From Nemopilema nomurai (lineage: Eukaryota > Cnidaria > Scyphozoa > Rhizostomeae > Rhizostomatidae): DNA of 64,000 nt. Location: assembly GCA_003864495.1 (NCBI GenBank), contig ML133457.1, positions 2,624,001-2,688,000 of the forward strand, given 5' to 3'. The notes under the pieces are model-generated. The model made no database searches, was not told the DNA's origin, and saw only the letters and a program-made list of their open reading frames with translations. Each line of letters opens with the position of its first letter. The first letter of the stretch is position 1. The position numbers were made by a program, and so were the translations under genes. Below are positions 26,319 through 38,625 of the stretch, in pieces.

Positions 26319-26392
26319 GGTATGCACAAACTGGTTCCACTATTTCTAGTTTTTGTGAAGTTCTCTACCACAAATCACTTGCTCACATATAT
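26319..26392 (+). repeat. Partial copy of the 891-1085 dispersed repeat
   Basis: Matches about 75 bp of 1011-1085, with blocks CTGGTTCCACTAT, TTGTGAAGTT and TACCACAAATCACTTG. It abuts the right end of the TTAA transposon exactly. Only the right arm of the inverted-repeat element is present. Confidence 0.5.
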
Positions 26393-26557
26393 GCAGAAAA
26401 TGTGGAATTATATACAACGAAATAGTACATCGGTTTAATTGAACACTTTGAATGCTATTACTGATACTTACCTTAGCAGACGCAAATCTTAAAGTGCTGA
26501 CCCTCACTTTAAGAAACAATGAACATTGGCATTGGCCATAAAGGTATTTCGCCAATT

Positions 26558-26563
26558 TTTATT
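26558..26563 (-). terminator. Polyadenylation signal candidate for BRICHOS gene 2
   Basis: AATAAA on the minus strand, about 200 nt after the stop codon at 26766. No closer canonical signal was noticed. Confidence 0.4.
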
Positions 26564-26765
26564 TAATTTAGAATTTTGATCCTCATTGCAAGTTGCATTG
26601 ACCATGTTTAAACCTTCGATTTCCGATTAATAGTTTAGGCTTCGAAAAGAAACGAGCACAAAATAATGGTAAGATATACGTTTATCACGAAGAAACTCTG
26701 AAAATAACCAATACAACAAATTGTGTCCTTTCTCAAGATACAATTTAGCATGCATGACATTGCAT

Positions 26766-29358
26766 TCATGTTCTGCAGACAAAGTCACAGCACTGCATAA
26801 GATCAAAACGATGTGTGCCAACGCATTTTGCGAAAGACGTCGTGGACCCCACAGTCCGTCGGCAAACAACGCGGTATGCACACACCCTTTGGTCATTTCT
26901 GAAGAAGGTGCATTTTGCTGCAAGTTTTGCGGATGGGCATGTGTCGGCTACCATTGCGCTCTCGTTGTTGCAAGTGTCGAAGCTAACAAGATCCAGGTCT
27001 CGTCTTTTCCTGATACCCTCCACTCTAGCATCTAAGCAAAAAAGTAGATGGTCTCAAGAAAATGGTCAATAAAATGCTTCATCCGAAATGCAGAGAAAGC
27101 AATTTAGTGCTGGGAGTGCTTGCTCAAGGTGATGGAACAAAACCTAATGGCAGTACCTACATAAATTGTTCCTTGTTGCTATGCTAAACGACTTTGAAAA
27201 CTATTGAACACATCCAGGCAAGATACAAATCTCAATTGCATTTCCAAAAGGAAGTTTTCAGCCAAACAGTTCTTTGGATGTTAACCTAGCACTGCTTCAT
27301 GTTGCCTCTAAGCTGCATTGATTATAACATTGTACATAAAAAAAGAAAATCGGAATACTTTTAACGATCTTTAGGGCTTCTTCTTCGATGTTTTCTTTGT
27401 TGAATGCCATTGTAAAGAGCAAGTCGTATCCGTTACAATGAGCAGCAATCTTTTCACCAACCTCTTCTCTAGACATCTTTCTTATAACAAGTACCTTGAA
27501 AGTTTCAACTGTATATCGCTCAGCTGGAAACTGTGACTTTGCCTGAAAATTAAAGCTTTTCATTGTCAGAGTACCGCCATCTTCTTACTTATACTGATTA
27601 GCCTTGATTGCGGAAGCAGAGCTTGTCACGAAAAACCTAAAGACTACAGGAAAAGTCACAAAACTGGCTGCTCTGTCAGAGGAATATGATAGAAATTATT
27701 TGCCAAGTCAGTAGGGATGCCTCCAAGAAAAGCAGTAGTTACTGGCAGGCCGTGAGACTATAGTAGCGGATGTGGGACAAGGACGGCAGGGTTAGGACAA
27801 TTTGTTGCTATCTGTAGCAGAAAACTTTTGTACTTCTTCATCTAAACTGACTAAGTTATTTTTAAGGTCTTTTATTGAAAAGAAGAATTTTCCCGTACCA
27901 GTTCCATGCTTTGCTTCATTTCTGCTGGTCTTTGTTCTGAGGCATCGATTTTCGAAATGTAGCACCTCTTTGAGTCTGGAAGCTTCTTGGCACTGAGGCC
28001 CTAAAAAATCAAATGAATTCATAGGAAAGAATTAATGCATATTGTGAGATATTGATTTTCTTCAGCTCAAAATTACATTTTGATGCTGACTTAGTAGTTT
28101 GACATGGAGTATTTCTAGTTTGAAGCCTTCAAAGTAGAATAAGTTGGAGAAGGATAATAGCTTCAAGCAAAGTTTCTCAATAGGAAGTCTTTGCTTCGAG
28201 ATATTATACTGCTAACTGAGTAGAACAACATGTTGTAATTTAATCTTTTCTGTAATTATGCGCCAAAAAGATTTCTTCTAGATATACCTTGTCACCAGAC
28301 TCCACACCATTTATTTAAACTGTTCAGTTAAATTTGCAATCGCATGCCCTTTATGTCTTACTAAAATTCTTGCACCCTTTTTGAGTGAGCGGAATCTGTG
28401 CCAAGTTCATTGCATTCTTCTTAGCGAATATTTTTGATTGATTAATGTGCTTAGAGATTAATGGAACTGGACCCAAGAATCTAAAAGAGAACAAATGCCT
28501 CATCTTTTAAGCCATGACGTAACTTAGAAAGCTGAAGACTTTCTTATTTGTATCTATAGCTTTTTGCACTTCTTCCTGAAAGGGTGTGACAAAACTCATA
28601 CCAGCATGTTTGTATCTTCCCTAAGTAAGAGAACTCCCCTATGAACTCACTTGGCCAAATCCATGAAAATTACGTGGCATAACTTACAACAGTGAAATCG
28701 TTCAGCATATCCAAGGCGGCTCTATCTTGGTGCTTTGGAACTTGGATCTCTTCTGTGTTTCCCTCAACATCAATAAGTACGTTTTCGATAAACTGTTCTC
28801 CTTTTTCTGACAGCTTCATAAGGTAACCATTGGTCTACAAATGAAACGATAGCTCAGTGTAATGACTTCTGTAACTTGATGCAATGCGTTTCTTAAAAAC
28901 AATAGCTTCTGTTCATCAGAAACTGATTTAGCTAAAAATTTCAATTCCACTTTCGTTCTAGAAAGTTGATACAATATAACGTCTTATCATAATACCTCGA
29001 TATCTCAGTAATACATTTCATTGTACAATACTATTTAGTTGGAAACATCTTATTAATGAAAGAATATTTTGTTGCAAGACTAGTAAGTTGCGGATTAATT
29101 GCTTTGGCGAGTAAACAGCAATTCAACTGAAATCCATCATTTTCAAAGTTCCATTTCTAAAACTGAGTTCAATATGCACTTTGTTTAGATAACAGAATGC
29201 AGCAAATTGTTTGAAATATCATAAAACATAAAGAAAATTGAAACAGTTCTTTAGATTATAAAAGTGAAAATTCAAATCAGTTAGATATTTTATACGATTT
29301 CCTGAACGAAACTAACCGAAGCACAAAGCATTGCACATAAATAAACCAGTAACTTCAT
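26766..29358 (-). CDS. Secreted BRICHOS-domain precursor with nine-cysteine C-terminal peptide (gene 2)
   Basis: Paralogue of the plus-strand gene at 19203. Five coding exons on the minus strand: 29358-29317, 28834-28688, 28000-27899, 27542-27359 and 27031-26766, giving 246 residues. The first three exons have exactly the lengths of gene 1 (42, 147, 102 nt) and all phases agree. Residues 1-14 are a signal peptide (MKLLVYLCAMLCAS). GNTEEIQVPKHQD, DMLNDFTVGLSAKKLP and the BRICHOS cysteines C76 (KRCYISKI) and about C130 (IAAHCNGYDLLF) follow. A basic site IRKRRD at 165-170 precedes a C-terminal peptide of about 77 residues with nine cysteines (179, 190, 199, 209, 215, 228, 239, 240, 244) ending CCDFVC. 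The strongest block shared with gene 1 is FDLMQCCDF. Four cysteine spacings after the third C are identical or differ only in one loop (C5-C6). Function of the released peptide is unknown. Confidence 0.88.
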
Positions 29359-29599
29359 TTTTGGAGACCTAGAATATAATGAAAATTGAGATTTAGCTAC
29401 ATCAACGCAAAAGTAATTTCTGTATGAAGCAAAGTTAGAGGATCTGATTTAGCATTATCAGAAGGTATAAAAATTTGAAGACTTGTTACAAAGGTAGATT
29501 TTGTGAATGCAATAGTTACCGCTTCTTGAAGATTCCAATGTAGTAGCTTGGCTTTTGGATTTGATGGATCGTGACAGCCTAGGAATTTGGAATCAGCCA

Positions 29600-29607
29600 T
29601 TTTATAG
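29600..29607 (-). promoter_or_regulatory. TATA box of the minus-strand BRICHOS gene
   Basis: CTATAAAA on the minus strand, about 245 bp upstream of the start at 29358. A non-coding first exon appears to end at 29520 (AAGAAGCG, then GTAACT). Its last ~60 nt resemble the 5' UTR exon of gene 1 (TTGAATCTCCTGAA versus TTGGAATCTTCAAGAA). The intron ends at ATTCTAG, 13 nt before the ATG. Confidence 0.5.
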
Positions 29608-30484
29608 AGGCACTTTATTAATACAGCTACTCAAGCAAATGAAATTGAAGTTTATTCGTCGTGGGACTTCTAGTTTGCTTTGGGTGGGAACCTTGGTTCA
29701 GCCATAGTCAATAGACATACGTGTATTTTAGATTCACCGCATTTCTTTTGATTCAGCAGCGCTTTGCGAAACAATGGAATTCATTGCACATGTGTTGTTG
29801 AATTCCCCATTATGACTTGTTGCGATTGCAACATGTGAAGATGAGACATTCAAACCATCTACTTTTAGAGATCTTGTTGTAATGACGTATGATATTTAGT
29901 TTCGTCACGTTCTAGAAAAGCCACAACAAAATGCTTTCAAGTTGAACTGGAGATAGAAAATTCAGGCCTTTTTTCTAGAATTTATCTTTTTATGAGATTT
30001 ATTGAATTTTTATGATATACTCGATGGTAGAAAATTTAGTGCTTTTTAGTATAAGGACCAACAGCAGAATGGATACTAGTGCTGTTATGATGATAAAATT
30101 GACAACAGTCAATTAAGCATGCTCAAAAGAAAGCTCTGAAATTTATTATAAAGCATCGCTTCTCCATAACTTTGTAGTTTATTGCCAAATTTTCAGCCTA
30201 CCATCTTTAATTTAAGAAGACTGCTTACAAGAAGTAAAACGAAATGTCAGCTCATAAAAAGAAGGAGCTAAAAGTCAAATGATAGTGGCTGTTTATTATT
30301 ATTTTCATTATATTCTAGCTGCAAGTTGGACGAGTCATGGCCTTATGTGAAGAGAATCTACAAATTGCTAGCTTCTAACACTTATTTTTTGATAAGCGTA
30401 CTCTTATTTATTAAAACGTTATTTCTCTCGAGGTATTTTATCTTCGCATGTTCTAGCAAATTCATTATGGTAACTTTTCAGCAG
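29608..30484. other. Intergenic, nothing recognised
   Basis: Upstream flank of BRICHOS gene 2. AT-rich, with no supported exon or repeat. Confidence 0.4.
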
Positions 30485-30556
30485 TTTAGATTATTGGGAG
30501 ATGAAGCTGAAGATGGCGAAGGCTTGCCCAAGAGATGCATTATATCCATTCAAAAT
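30485..30556 (+). other. Possible isolated BRICHOS-like exon
   Basis: A 72-nt open stretch bounded by CAGCAG and GTAAGG, phase 0 at both ends, encoding ...GEGLPKRCIISIQN. This resembles the LP..KRCYISKI block around the first BRICHOS cysteine in exon 3 of gene 2. No partner exons are found nearby, and the exon-2-like relic at 31350-31494 lies downstream of it, the wrong order. It may be a relic or chance. Confidence 0.25.
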
Positions 30557-31349
30557 GTAAGGGTTTTTGCAAATAACCAGGCAATTTATTGTCGAATTTT
30601 CACAAAATTTTCGCAGTTTGCGCCCATGTCTTTATGATATTAAGGCCCGTTTACATTCTTCATCTACTTTTTTAAAGGTGGGCTTTGCCTATCGGTATTG
30701 GTAATCGAACTGTTGTCGAGTTTCTATCATTTTCTACACGATGATAATTGCAATGCGCTAGATTGCATTTGCATTGCAAGCTCTATTGATTGCAAACAAA
30801 AAATTCTAATTACAAGCTTCAATTTCTCGAGTTTGTAAAGCTGTTGCAAAAAGCAAATAGTTACAGATCTTCCATCGGCTCTTATTCGACATATGAAGAT
30901 TGCATTTTGAAATCTCTCTCTTTATAAATAAGAAAGGTTACTTTTGCTTATAGTATTATCATCGTTAAGCAAATAATTATATGCATACTTGTTTGTTGCA
31001 TGCGAAGGCTTCCATATAAATAGGATTGTTAAGGGTCATTGCAAATTCGTGGGAAAGAACAGACGAGTGAAATATGTTTACGTAGAATGAAATATGCCAA
31101 GTATTAGTCTTGCTCTTTTGGGGGTCATAACTCCTTCGTTTAGTATTCCTTGATGCTCGAATACACAAAAGCACATTCAATTAACTTTTTCATTATTCAC
31201 GATTAACTTCCCTGCTAAGAATTAGATATAAAGTTTTACCTACTTCGTTACATATCCCAAAAGCAGTGTTTACGGTACGGGTAAAAGCATTTCTATAATC
31301 AACATTTAGTCAGAGAGAAGCTTCATTTTGCTTCGATGTCTTGGTTCGG

Positions 31350-31494
31350 GTAAAAGTGTTTCATATGAACTCACAGAGATTGAAGAGACTTTAATTTGAT
31401 GTTGATCGTGAATGTTCAAGAGAATACAGAAGAGATTCAAGTTCCCCACAACCAAAACTCTGTCACCGTGACCTTCCTAAACAATTTCAACATT
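31350..31494 (+). pseudogene. Decayed BRICHOS-precursor exon 2
   Basis: From 31411 the frame reads NVQENTEEIQVPHNQNSVT then FLNNFNI, followed by GTACGT at 31495. This matches GNTEEIQVPKHQD...LNDFTV of the flanking genes, including the exon border. Upstream similarity continues from ATGAAC at about 31364, but the stretch is about 2 nt shorter than in the intact genes and contains in-frame stops, so the exon is frameshifted. No signal-peptide, exon-4 or cysteine-rich exon was found next to it. It is a third, broken member of the local family. Confidence 0.6.
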
Positions 31495-32457
31495 GTACGT
31501 ATGCTTAATTAATTAGATAAAGTCACTGCAATTTCTTGAATATTCTTTGCTGTATCTTTTTCATTATACCAAATACCACACTATCAATGTATCTATATTG
31601 AGCCTAGCCTTATAACGACAATACTTAAATTCATACAATAAATCAGCCAGCAGCTTGGCTTAATTGGTGCTCAATTGGTTTTCATGAAATAAACTCAAAC
31701 AAATGAGAAAGTTTTGCTTTACTAGAACCGGGAGCAGGCATCCATAAGCAGATATAAGGCTACTTCAAATTGACGAAGTGATAGAGAGAAATATTGTATC
31801 TTAGCAAAATATTTCAGACAAAAAGTTATCGCAAGAAGTAGAGAATACTTTTGGCAGATCATGCATGAATTGTTGCATAATTACAAACACTAAGCTTTAG
31901 TGCGAAAACAGGAGACAATAGAAACATTGAGGGTCAGAGAATATTTTTAGAAAAAAGCCATTTCATAAGGGACATTGCAGTACTAAACACTTTTGCAAAA
32001 TTAACGGCAATTATTCAAATCTGAGTTTTTGTTTGCATATAGGTTCACCCGGATTTTTTGCTCTAAATTTGGTCAAAATTTCCCAGCGAGCGGTATTTCG
32101 TTTAGAAGTTTGATGTTATAACTGTTCGCAAGATGGGAACGGATGGGGTCGGCAAATAGATTTGGAATTTTGTTATGGGTTTGTTCTCTTGCATACGACC
32201 TCTTGTACTCGAGCTCATTGCAAAATGAAAATTTAATTGAACGATGTTTAATTGAAATATTTCTATCAAAGCATATATTCTAATATCTGCAAGCATGTTT
32301 TTCTTTGCTCAAACGTTTTCAAATTCCTTAATTACTTAGTCTTGTTTTCTCCGTTTCACAAAGTTTATGACAATCAAGGCAAGAGTAATTTCCGGGAGAA
32401 CTCTTTTCAAAGCTATAGGTTCTAAGAGAGACTGATTCTAGCATTATTTTAATCTAT
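31495..32457. other. Intergenic, nothing recognised
   Basis: No recognisable continuation of the BRICHOS relic and no other gene. Sequence is AT-rich. Confidence 0.4.
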
Positions 32458-32746
32458 CATGTGGACTCTGCTCGCAAAAGTTTTGAAAAAGAAGCCGATG
32501 AAGCGTCAACCTCGATGATTTTTTGCCCAAAGTTATGCGCAACAAAATGAACATTGAAACCCCATTCATAATACTTGGTGGTTCTGCGTTCCCATTGAAA
32601 CATTTCAAAGAAGCCATACACCAATGTTGTTCTGAGAAAGCAGCAGAGGTATTTTAACTACAGATTGAATCCAGCCAGGATTGTTAATGAAAGGAGATAT
32701 GGACAATTAAAAGGACGTTGGCGCCTGTTTTTGAGAGGATCATAAA
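32458..32746 (+). pseudogene. Fragment of a PIF/Harbinger-type (DDE_Tnp_4) transposase
   Basis: Reading in two frames gives NIETPFIILGGSAFPLKHF followed, after a frame change at about 32653, by NYRLNPARIVNERRYGQLKG and RWRLF. These are the spacing and wording of the last part of the DDE_Tnp_4 domain: the G-D-x-A-(F/Y)-P-L block and the N-x-R-L-S-x-A-R...E...G-x-L-K-x-R-W block. The aspartate of GDxAFP is replaced by glycine, a stop and frameshift separate the blocks, and the N-terminal part is absent. It is a dead remnant. Terminal repeats were not located. Confidence 0.7.
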
Positions 32747-35655
32747 GTCATGTCTATCTAGCCGAAATGTCATAACATCTCTCCCCCTTCTCTAATGTAT
32801 GATACAATCCCATCAAAGTTTGATTTGTCTGTTGATCCTTCAACACAACAAAGGAGATATTTTGCTCATGAAAGAGTGCCATAAGATTGCTGACTCCCCC
32901 AACAAATAAGAAACAAATGTTGTGAGAAAAACTAAAATGTAAAAACAGCAAAAAAACAAAATGAAGACTTCTGTTAACATATTGGATAAACAACACAAAA
33001 CACATAGAAAATATTGTTTTTAAGGTGACCTGAAGCGTTATTATAGATGAAGAGTCATTATTGGTAAAAATAAATAGAACTCTATTATACTTAAAAAATA
33101 CTTTTCAATTAAAATCGTTTTTACATTTCTGCTAGGAAGAATAGTTAGTTTTGAAACAAAATGACAACATCAGACAAATTTAATTTTGAATGAGGTTTGT
33201 CGATGTGTCGTTTCTCTTTTTGTTTTTCTTGATGTCTTGACAAAAACATGCAGGGCTATACAGAAATTGCTTTACACCTTAGTTCTTGCTTTTGAATGCG
33301 TGAGGATGTGAAACCACTTTGAAAATTAAAGGACAAATAGAGACAAATCCAGGCTGAGGTTCCTGAAAAATTACACATGTTCAGCCTGGACATGTATTTA
33401 CTTGTGCTTGAATTTTCCCGCCAAAAGACATCAACAAAAGAGTCGTGCCAGTTTATTGGCTGGCCGCAGCTTTGCCATGGCGAGAAAACAATAGGATGCT
33501 CGATCCAGTCTTTTTGAAAGGCTTTCTTCCAATTTGTTGTGAAAGGGAAGGAAGTAGTCTCACCAGAAAAATATTGTCAAGTCGCGAGAATTTACCTTTG
33601 ATGTGTTCAGTATGCGGCCAAAACGTAAATAAGTTTCGATAAGATAAAGAACTTGCATTCAATCCAACGTAGTATAATTAAATGGATCATGACCCTTGAG
33701 AAGCGACTGAACAACAGACTAAATCCTTCGCTGACCTAAATCCTTTACTCCATGGTAAGTTCATTCTAGTTGTTTGATTAAAAGCACTACGTTCAAGCCA
33801 AAGCTATTGCACTGTTTATTTTCTATACAAGAGCTTATCCATGCAGATTTTTAATAATTGTTTTCAGTGTTTGGCCTTCTCACAATTCAGTAAAGTTATA
33901 GGCATACGTGGTATGAGCATGTTTGATTTTCAAATACTGCTATGTATTTGTACAATAACTTTTGAAGAGAAAACTGATTGCCGAAAAATGAAGTCAGGGA
34001 AAGGGGTCCTTTCCTTTCTTTAAAAGCAACTCCTAGTAAAAACTGTGTTCATATTGGCATTCTTCCCTGCTACGCAGTTGCGTTGATTTAGAGCCGAGGG
34101 GCACTTGACATAGATGCATTCGGGGAAAGGGGTCAAGCCAATAGTAGTTGTTGACAGTATATTCAACTACAGACAGACTATTGATTCAGTAAATCTATTC
34201 TTTAGGTGAAAATTATACTGTTAGAGATCCCTTGCATGTTGTGCTGTTCATTCAACCAAGATGCTCCACTGCTCATTCCAGATTTGTAGTCTTTTTTCTT
34301 CCAATGTAGGAGCTTAAAGCATTAGTTCATTATCAATTGATCCAAAAGATTCAACTTACCTTTCCTAAGCAGGATCCATCTTTGCAAGGTCATATTCTTC
34401 AGCTGGTTTTAATTGAAGCTGCTGCTAGATGTTATATTTCGTTTAGTCAAACACTAGAAATTCAAATTTATTAGATCATTACCAACATATACTTTCAAAG
34501 GGGCACTACAAATCTTAGCTAAGTGACAGACACATAAAAATAATTTGTTCCATTCTGTTGCTTGTTGCTAGTCAATAAAGTGGAATTATGCAATAGCATA
34601 TTGTGAAGTGATAGTCCATTTGAATCATGATTAGAGTGAACCCACTGATAGGTTCTTGAAAAATTCTTGAAAAATATACTGGAATTCAGTAGAGATGACA
34701 AAGGATCCTCTTGGTGGAAAAGCAGAGAAACAGATAAAGGATATGAGATGATGAGTCATAGCTAAATTGTTAGTTATTCAATAACTTTTAGTTGTAGTTT
34801 AATTATTCAGAGTTTTTTTTCAATATGACAAATGATGGGCCATGCAGCAACATGAACTATACTATACTGTAAAAACCTGTTTCACATCAAGAGAACTTAA
34901 CCAACCCACCACTTAGACTTGATGTGTTTTTTGCTGTTTTTGTTTTGCAAGTTAAAACTATGCCTTGTGCTGAATGTTAGTCATTTTCACCAAATACTGT
35001 CAAAAATCTGAGTTTCGTTAATGATTGTGAATTTAACAACACATTGAAGGAATTAGAAAATGCTCTGATATCTGATAACATTATCAATATTTTGTGGAGC
35101 TATTGTTTTTCCAAACCCTATAGCTCAGTCATCCATTTGGGGCCCATTCTACAAATTTCCATCATGATTATCTATATTTTAGGGCAGCTTCTGGTACATA
35201 TCTGGACAGATCTTGAAAAGAGACTTAAGATGAGCTATTCCTGAATCAAGTGGGACAGTTAGAGCAAAAATTACTGACATTTTACCATTTCAGGGGTGGT
35301 GGTCATGGAAGAATAATGAACAACTTCTTGAGCTGATTTATCAGCTTTGGTTAAAGATATTGAGCTAAAATTGTGTCTATTATTTACATGGTTCTCAAGT
35401 TCATGACATGTGCAATGGTCTTTCCTCTGTGTTTTTTTCTGCTAGTATTTGATATCAGAAGTTGGCCAATTTTGGAAAGTGCACAATTCTAGTAGACATA
35501 GTTAAGTAGACCATAGCAGGATGTCTTGCTGTGTTGTGATGGTTGTGTGCAGTGGTGTAGAACTAGAAAAATAACTTAGGGGAAGGGGGGTGCTCCCATA
35601 GAATTGTGATAAACATTCTGAGAGAACTGATAATTGACCTAGGCAGTCATTTACA
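32747..35655. other. Intergenic, no gene supported
   Basis: Several short open stretches without family similarity. The longest with protein-like composition is 32754-33005 (minus), next to the transposase remnant and possibly part of the same dead element. GGGAAAGGGGTC occurs twice (near 34000 and 34119). Nothing else is supported. Confidence 0.35.
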
Positions 35656-35827
35656 GGCACGGCGCAGCAGGGGGGTTGAGGGGGCTTTAGCTCCCCCCAC
35701 TTTTTGCAAAAAAGGCCAAATATTTAGTATACTATAAACTACCAATAAAAGCTCTTTTTCAATTGTTTTAGCCCCCCCCCCCCCCACTTTTTTAGACCCC
35801 CTACTTTTCGCAACACTCCGCGGTGCC
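35656..35827. mobile_element. C-rich MITE-like element
   Basis: Ends GGCACGGCG (35656) and CGCGGTGCC (35827) are imperfect inverses. Inside, an AGC(T/C)CCCCCCACTTTTT-type motif occurs twice and a G-rich stretch faces it on the left, so the element could fold into an imperfect hairpin. The long C tract at about 35772-35785 is a likely sequencing weak point. No clear target duplication was seen, so the class is open. Confidence 0.45.
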
Positions 35828-38625
35828 AGATTTAACAAAGCAAGATCCTCAACAAATTTAGTTGTGTGCATTATGTTAGCAGGTTCTTTATAAGTAAAGT
35901 TGTCCATGGATGTAGTAGAAAGTGTCAAAAATGCTTTTTTACTGCAAAAAAGTTGATTTGTCTTCGAAATCAATAATCTACATACAGATTGCATTCCATT
36001 TTGTTTCACCTTTTTCCAAAAATACTGCAATGAATCCATAGGGTGGAAATGAAGAAAAAGGTCTCTTTTTTATCTGGTTTGCTACACGCTACTTTTACAA
36101 CGAACCTACCACAAGGCCTCAAATCATAAGATTTTAGTACCAAAAGTTCCTTAAATTAGCACTTTCAGTGTTTTGACTACAATAAGCCTTAACACTTTAT
36201 AGAGAGAGGGGCGAGACAGCATATGCGGAAACTACTCAATGAAGCACTCGACACACGAATAGCAAACAATCTATGCGAGTATTGGCTGGAAATGAATGGA
36301 ACAGGCTTTTTAGTTCTTGATGCTTGCAGTTATAAAATGTTTCAAATCGAAAAGTTTATTAGGGATATCGTTTTTAGTAGCATAAGTTCATTAAATATTT
36401 CGGCCCTCTACATGTAAGTTCTTATAAAGTGGTTCCTTATAAAAAAGCGTGTACTCTGTCAAGTTTGCTACTCTGGATATGTTGTGTTAAATGAAAAAAT
36501 AATCAGTAGTACCTTTGGTTGGGTGAAATTACACTGGAAGAGCTCCTTAAGAAATGTATACGTTTTTGTTCCGCTTAGAAAGGCCTAAGCAAAGCCTAGC
36601 CACACCCCTAACCGCACCCTATTCGGTCCCGAAAATGTGCGATGTAAGCTGTTTTGTGCAATAATTAAAATTCTTTAAATCAATGCCTCCAACAGGGGCA
36701 GCAGACTACAACCTTGCCTAAATGTGTCAACTAACAAACATGTACTTGTGAATTAGAAATTGGTGAATTAGAAGGAATACAAACAAAGTTGGAATGTTTG
36801 GTGCCCTTTTCACTCGCTCTTGCCATTTTCTATCCCAACCCGCGGACAGACGTCATTAGGTATTTGCAATGTCAGCTGACAGCGAGTTGAAAAAATTCAA
36901 TTTTTTCATTCAGCTTGTTTTTCTTATTGCCCGTAAATTGTTTTCTCCCAAGTGAAGTTCACAATTCAGACAATGTTCTGCGTATGATTCCTTGGGTCCG
37001 AACGTCCAGCCTGACGTCATTCTAATGTGAACAGTTTTTTCTCCAGTTAGAAAACCGTAAGAGACAAAATGAATATCAAATAATAAAAGTATTACCACAG
37101 GTAGTGTGTTTCTAGCCAAATAGTTGTTTTTAAAAATGCAGATATGGCCAACCAATACACACACCTTCATTCAAGGCAATCAAAGGTTGTTCGGTTTAAG
37201 TAAACAAGACATCAATAGCTCTTTTAATGCATATGCTATAACTAGGCAAAGTTTAAATTATTAAATCGGATATTTTTCGCACTTAGATCATGATCACGAA
37301 AAACTTAAATAAAATTAAGAAATTGTAAGCTGTTCGTAACCCTGATTCTATAGACATTGTATAATCTTGTCGCCTTTTACAACATTGCGAATCCGCAACC
37401 AAGAAAAAATAATACCATTCTATGACACCTTGTTGCTTTCTAGAAAGTGACACTCCTGTTTTGCCAAAACAGTTCGATAATAATGATTTCACTGCAAAAT
37501 GGTGCTGTTTATTCGTCTTAAAATTCAGATCAGTTGAGATATTTTAACATACTGCTGGATCATAATGTTCTTGTTATTAAGCTTTCTTGTTGCTTTTTGA
37601 AAAGCTTTGCATTAATAGTCCGGTAAAGATAATAGCCCGGCAAAGAGAACTGCCAAGCTGAAAGGTCAGAATTTCTACGGCACGGGCCTACTTGAACCTT
37701 TGGCAATTGCAGTTCGGCAAACTCATTGATCTGCATGATCCATAGGCCACAACACCTCCCCCCAAGCTCCTGTCATAAATTTCTGTCACGATTGACTGAA
37801 TTCTCAATAGCTTGTTTTTCGCTTCATTTTTTGCCGCAGCGTCACCTTTAAAGCCGTCATTGCTGCTGAACGAATTGTTTTAAGTTACTGTGGTGACGGC
37901 ATGAGCCAAAGTTTACTTTAAATGATTCAAACGAACCAAAATTTGAGAAAAATGATTGGTTGAGCCCTTGTTTTGAATAAGGGGGTACTTGACACTGCGG
38001 AATAACAAATCTGATTGGTTCCTTTGCCACTAGAAGGTGATTGATAGGGGTGCTCAACCACCGGTGGAATCGAAGTAGCTCATTGGCCGAGAGTGTAATT
38101 TGATGGACAAGGAAAAAATTGGTTTTAGCAAATATTCCAACCACTCTGAATAGCTCAAAATGTGAGCGAATTTAGGTGAATTTACATTAGGTGAATTAAA
38201 ACGTAAACTGCTCGCAAAGATAAGACCAGATAAGAAACCATTATTTAAAATTTGCAACACGCGGTATGAGATGCTGAACTATGTTCCGGGTTAATTTCAG
38301 TCCCCTAAGCGAGCACAATTTTCAGCACAACTATAAATCTTTTAGTCCCATCTGCACGTGGAATGCAGGCATTGAGAACAATAGCATTGTCTCCAGCATT
38401 GCCCCTTGTATGACCATGTATGCATAAAGATCTTTTTGGTCAGCTTTCAGATATCCCAGGACTTGAACTTAAAAATCCAAACTTTAAAGCCCAATGTGAA
38501 CTACCTCTTTTTGGTAATTCATGGTTCAATCTACCAAGAAATGCTTTCATCAATCATAATCTAAATGCTATTTTTGCTTTAGAACAGTTGAACGACCAAC
38601 AGTATGGACTCGAAGGGATAGAAAT
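35828..38625. other. Flank of the large tandem array, no gene supported
   Basis: Unique-looking AT-rich sequence up to the array edge. The open frame at 38420-38641 (plus) runs across the junction into the first partial repeat unit and resembles no known family. TGACGTCA-like words occur near 36850 and 37015 but without a gene to attach them to. Confidence 0.35.

Noticed and set aside
26721..27072. Plus-strand ORFs of 85-104 residues at 26721-27072
   Set aside because: Antisense shadow of the cysteine-rich last exon of BRICHOS gene 2, whose frame is supported by the paralogue.
32754..33005. 83-residue minus-strand ORF next to the transposase remnant
   Set aside because: Composition is protein-like in the second half, but no family was recognised and it lacks supporting exons.
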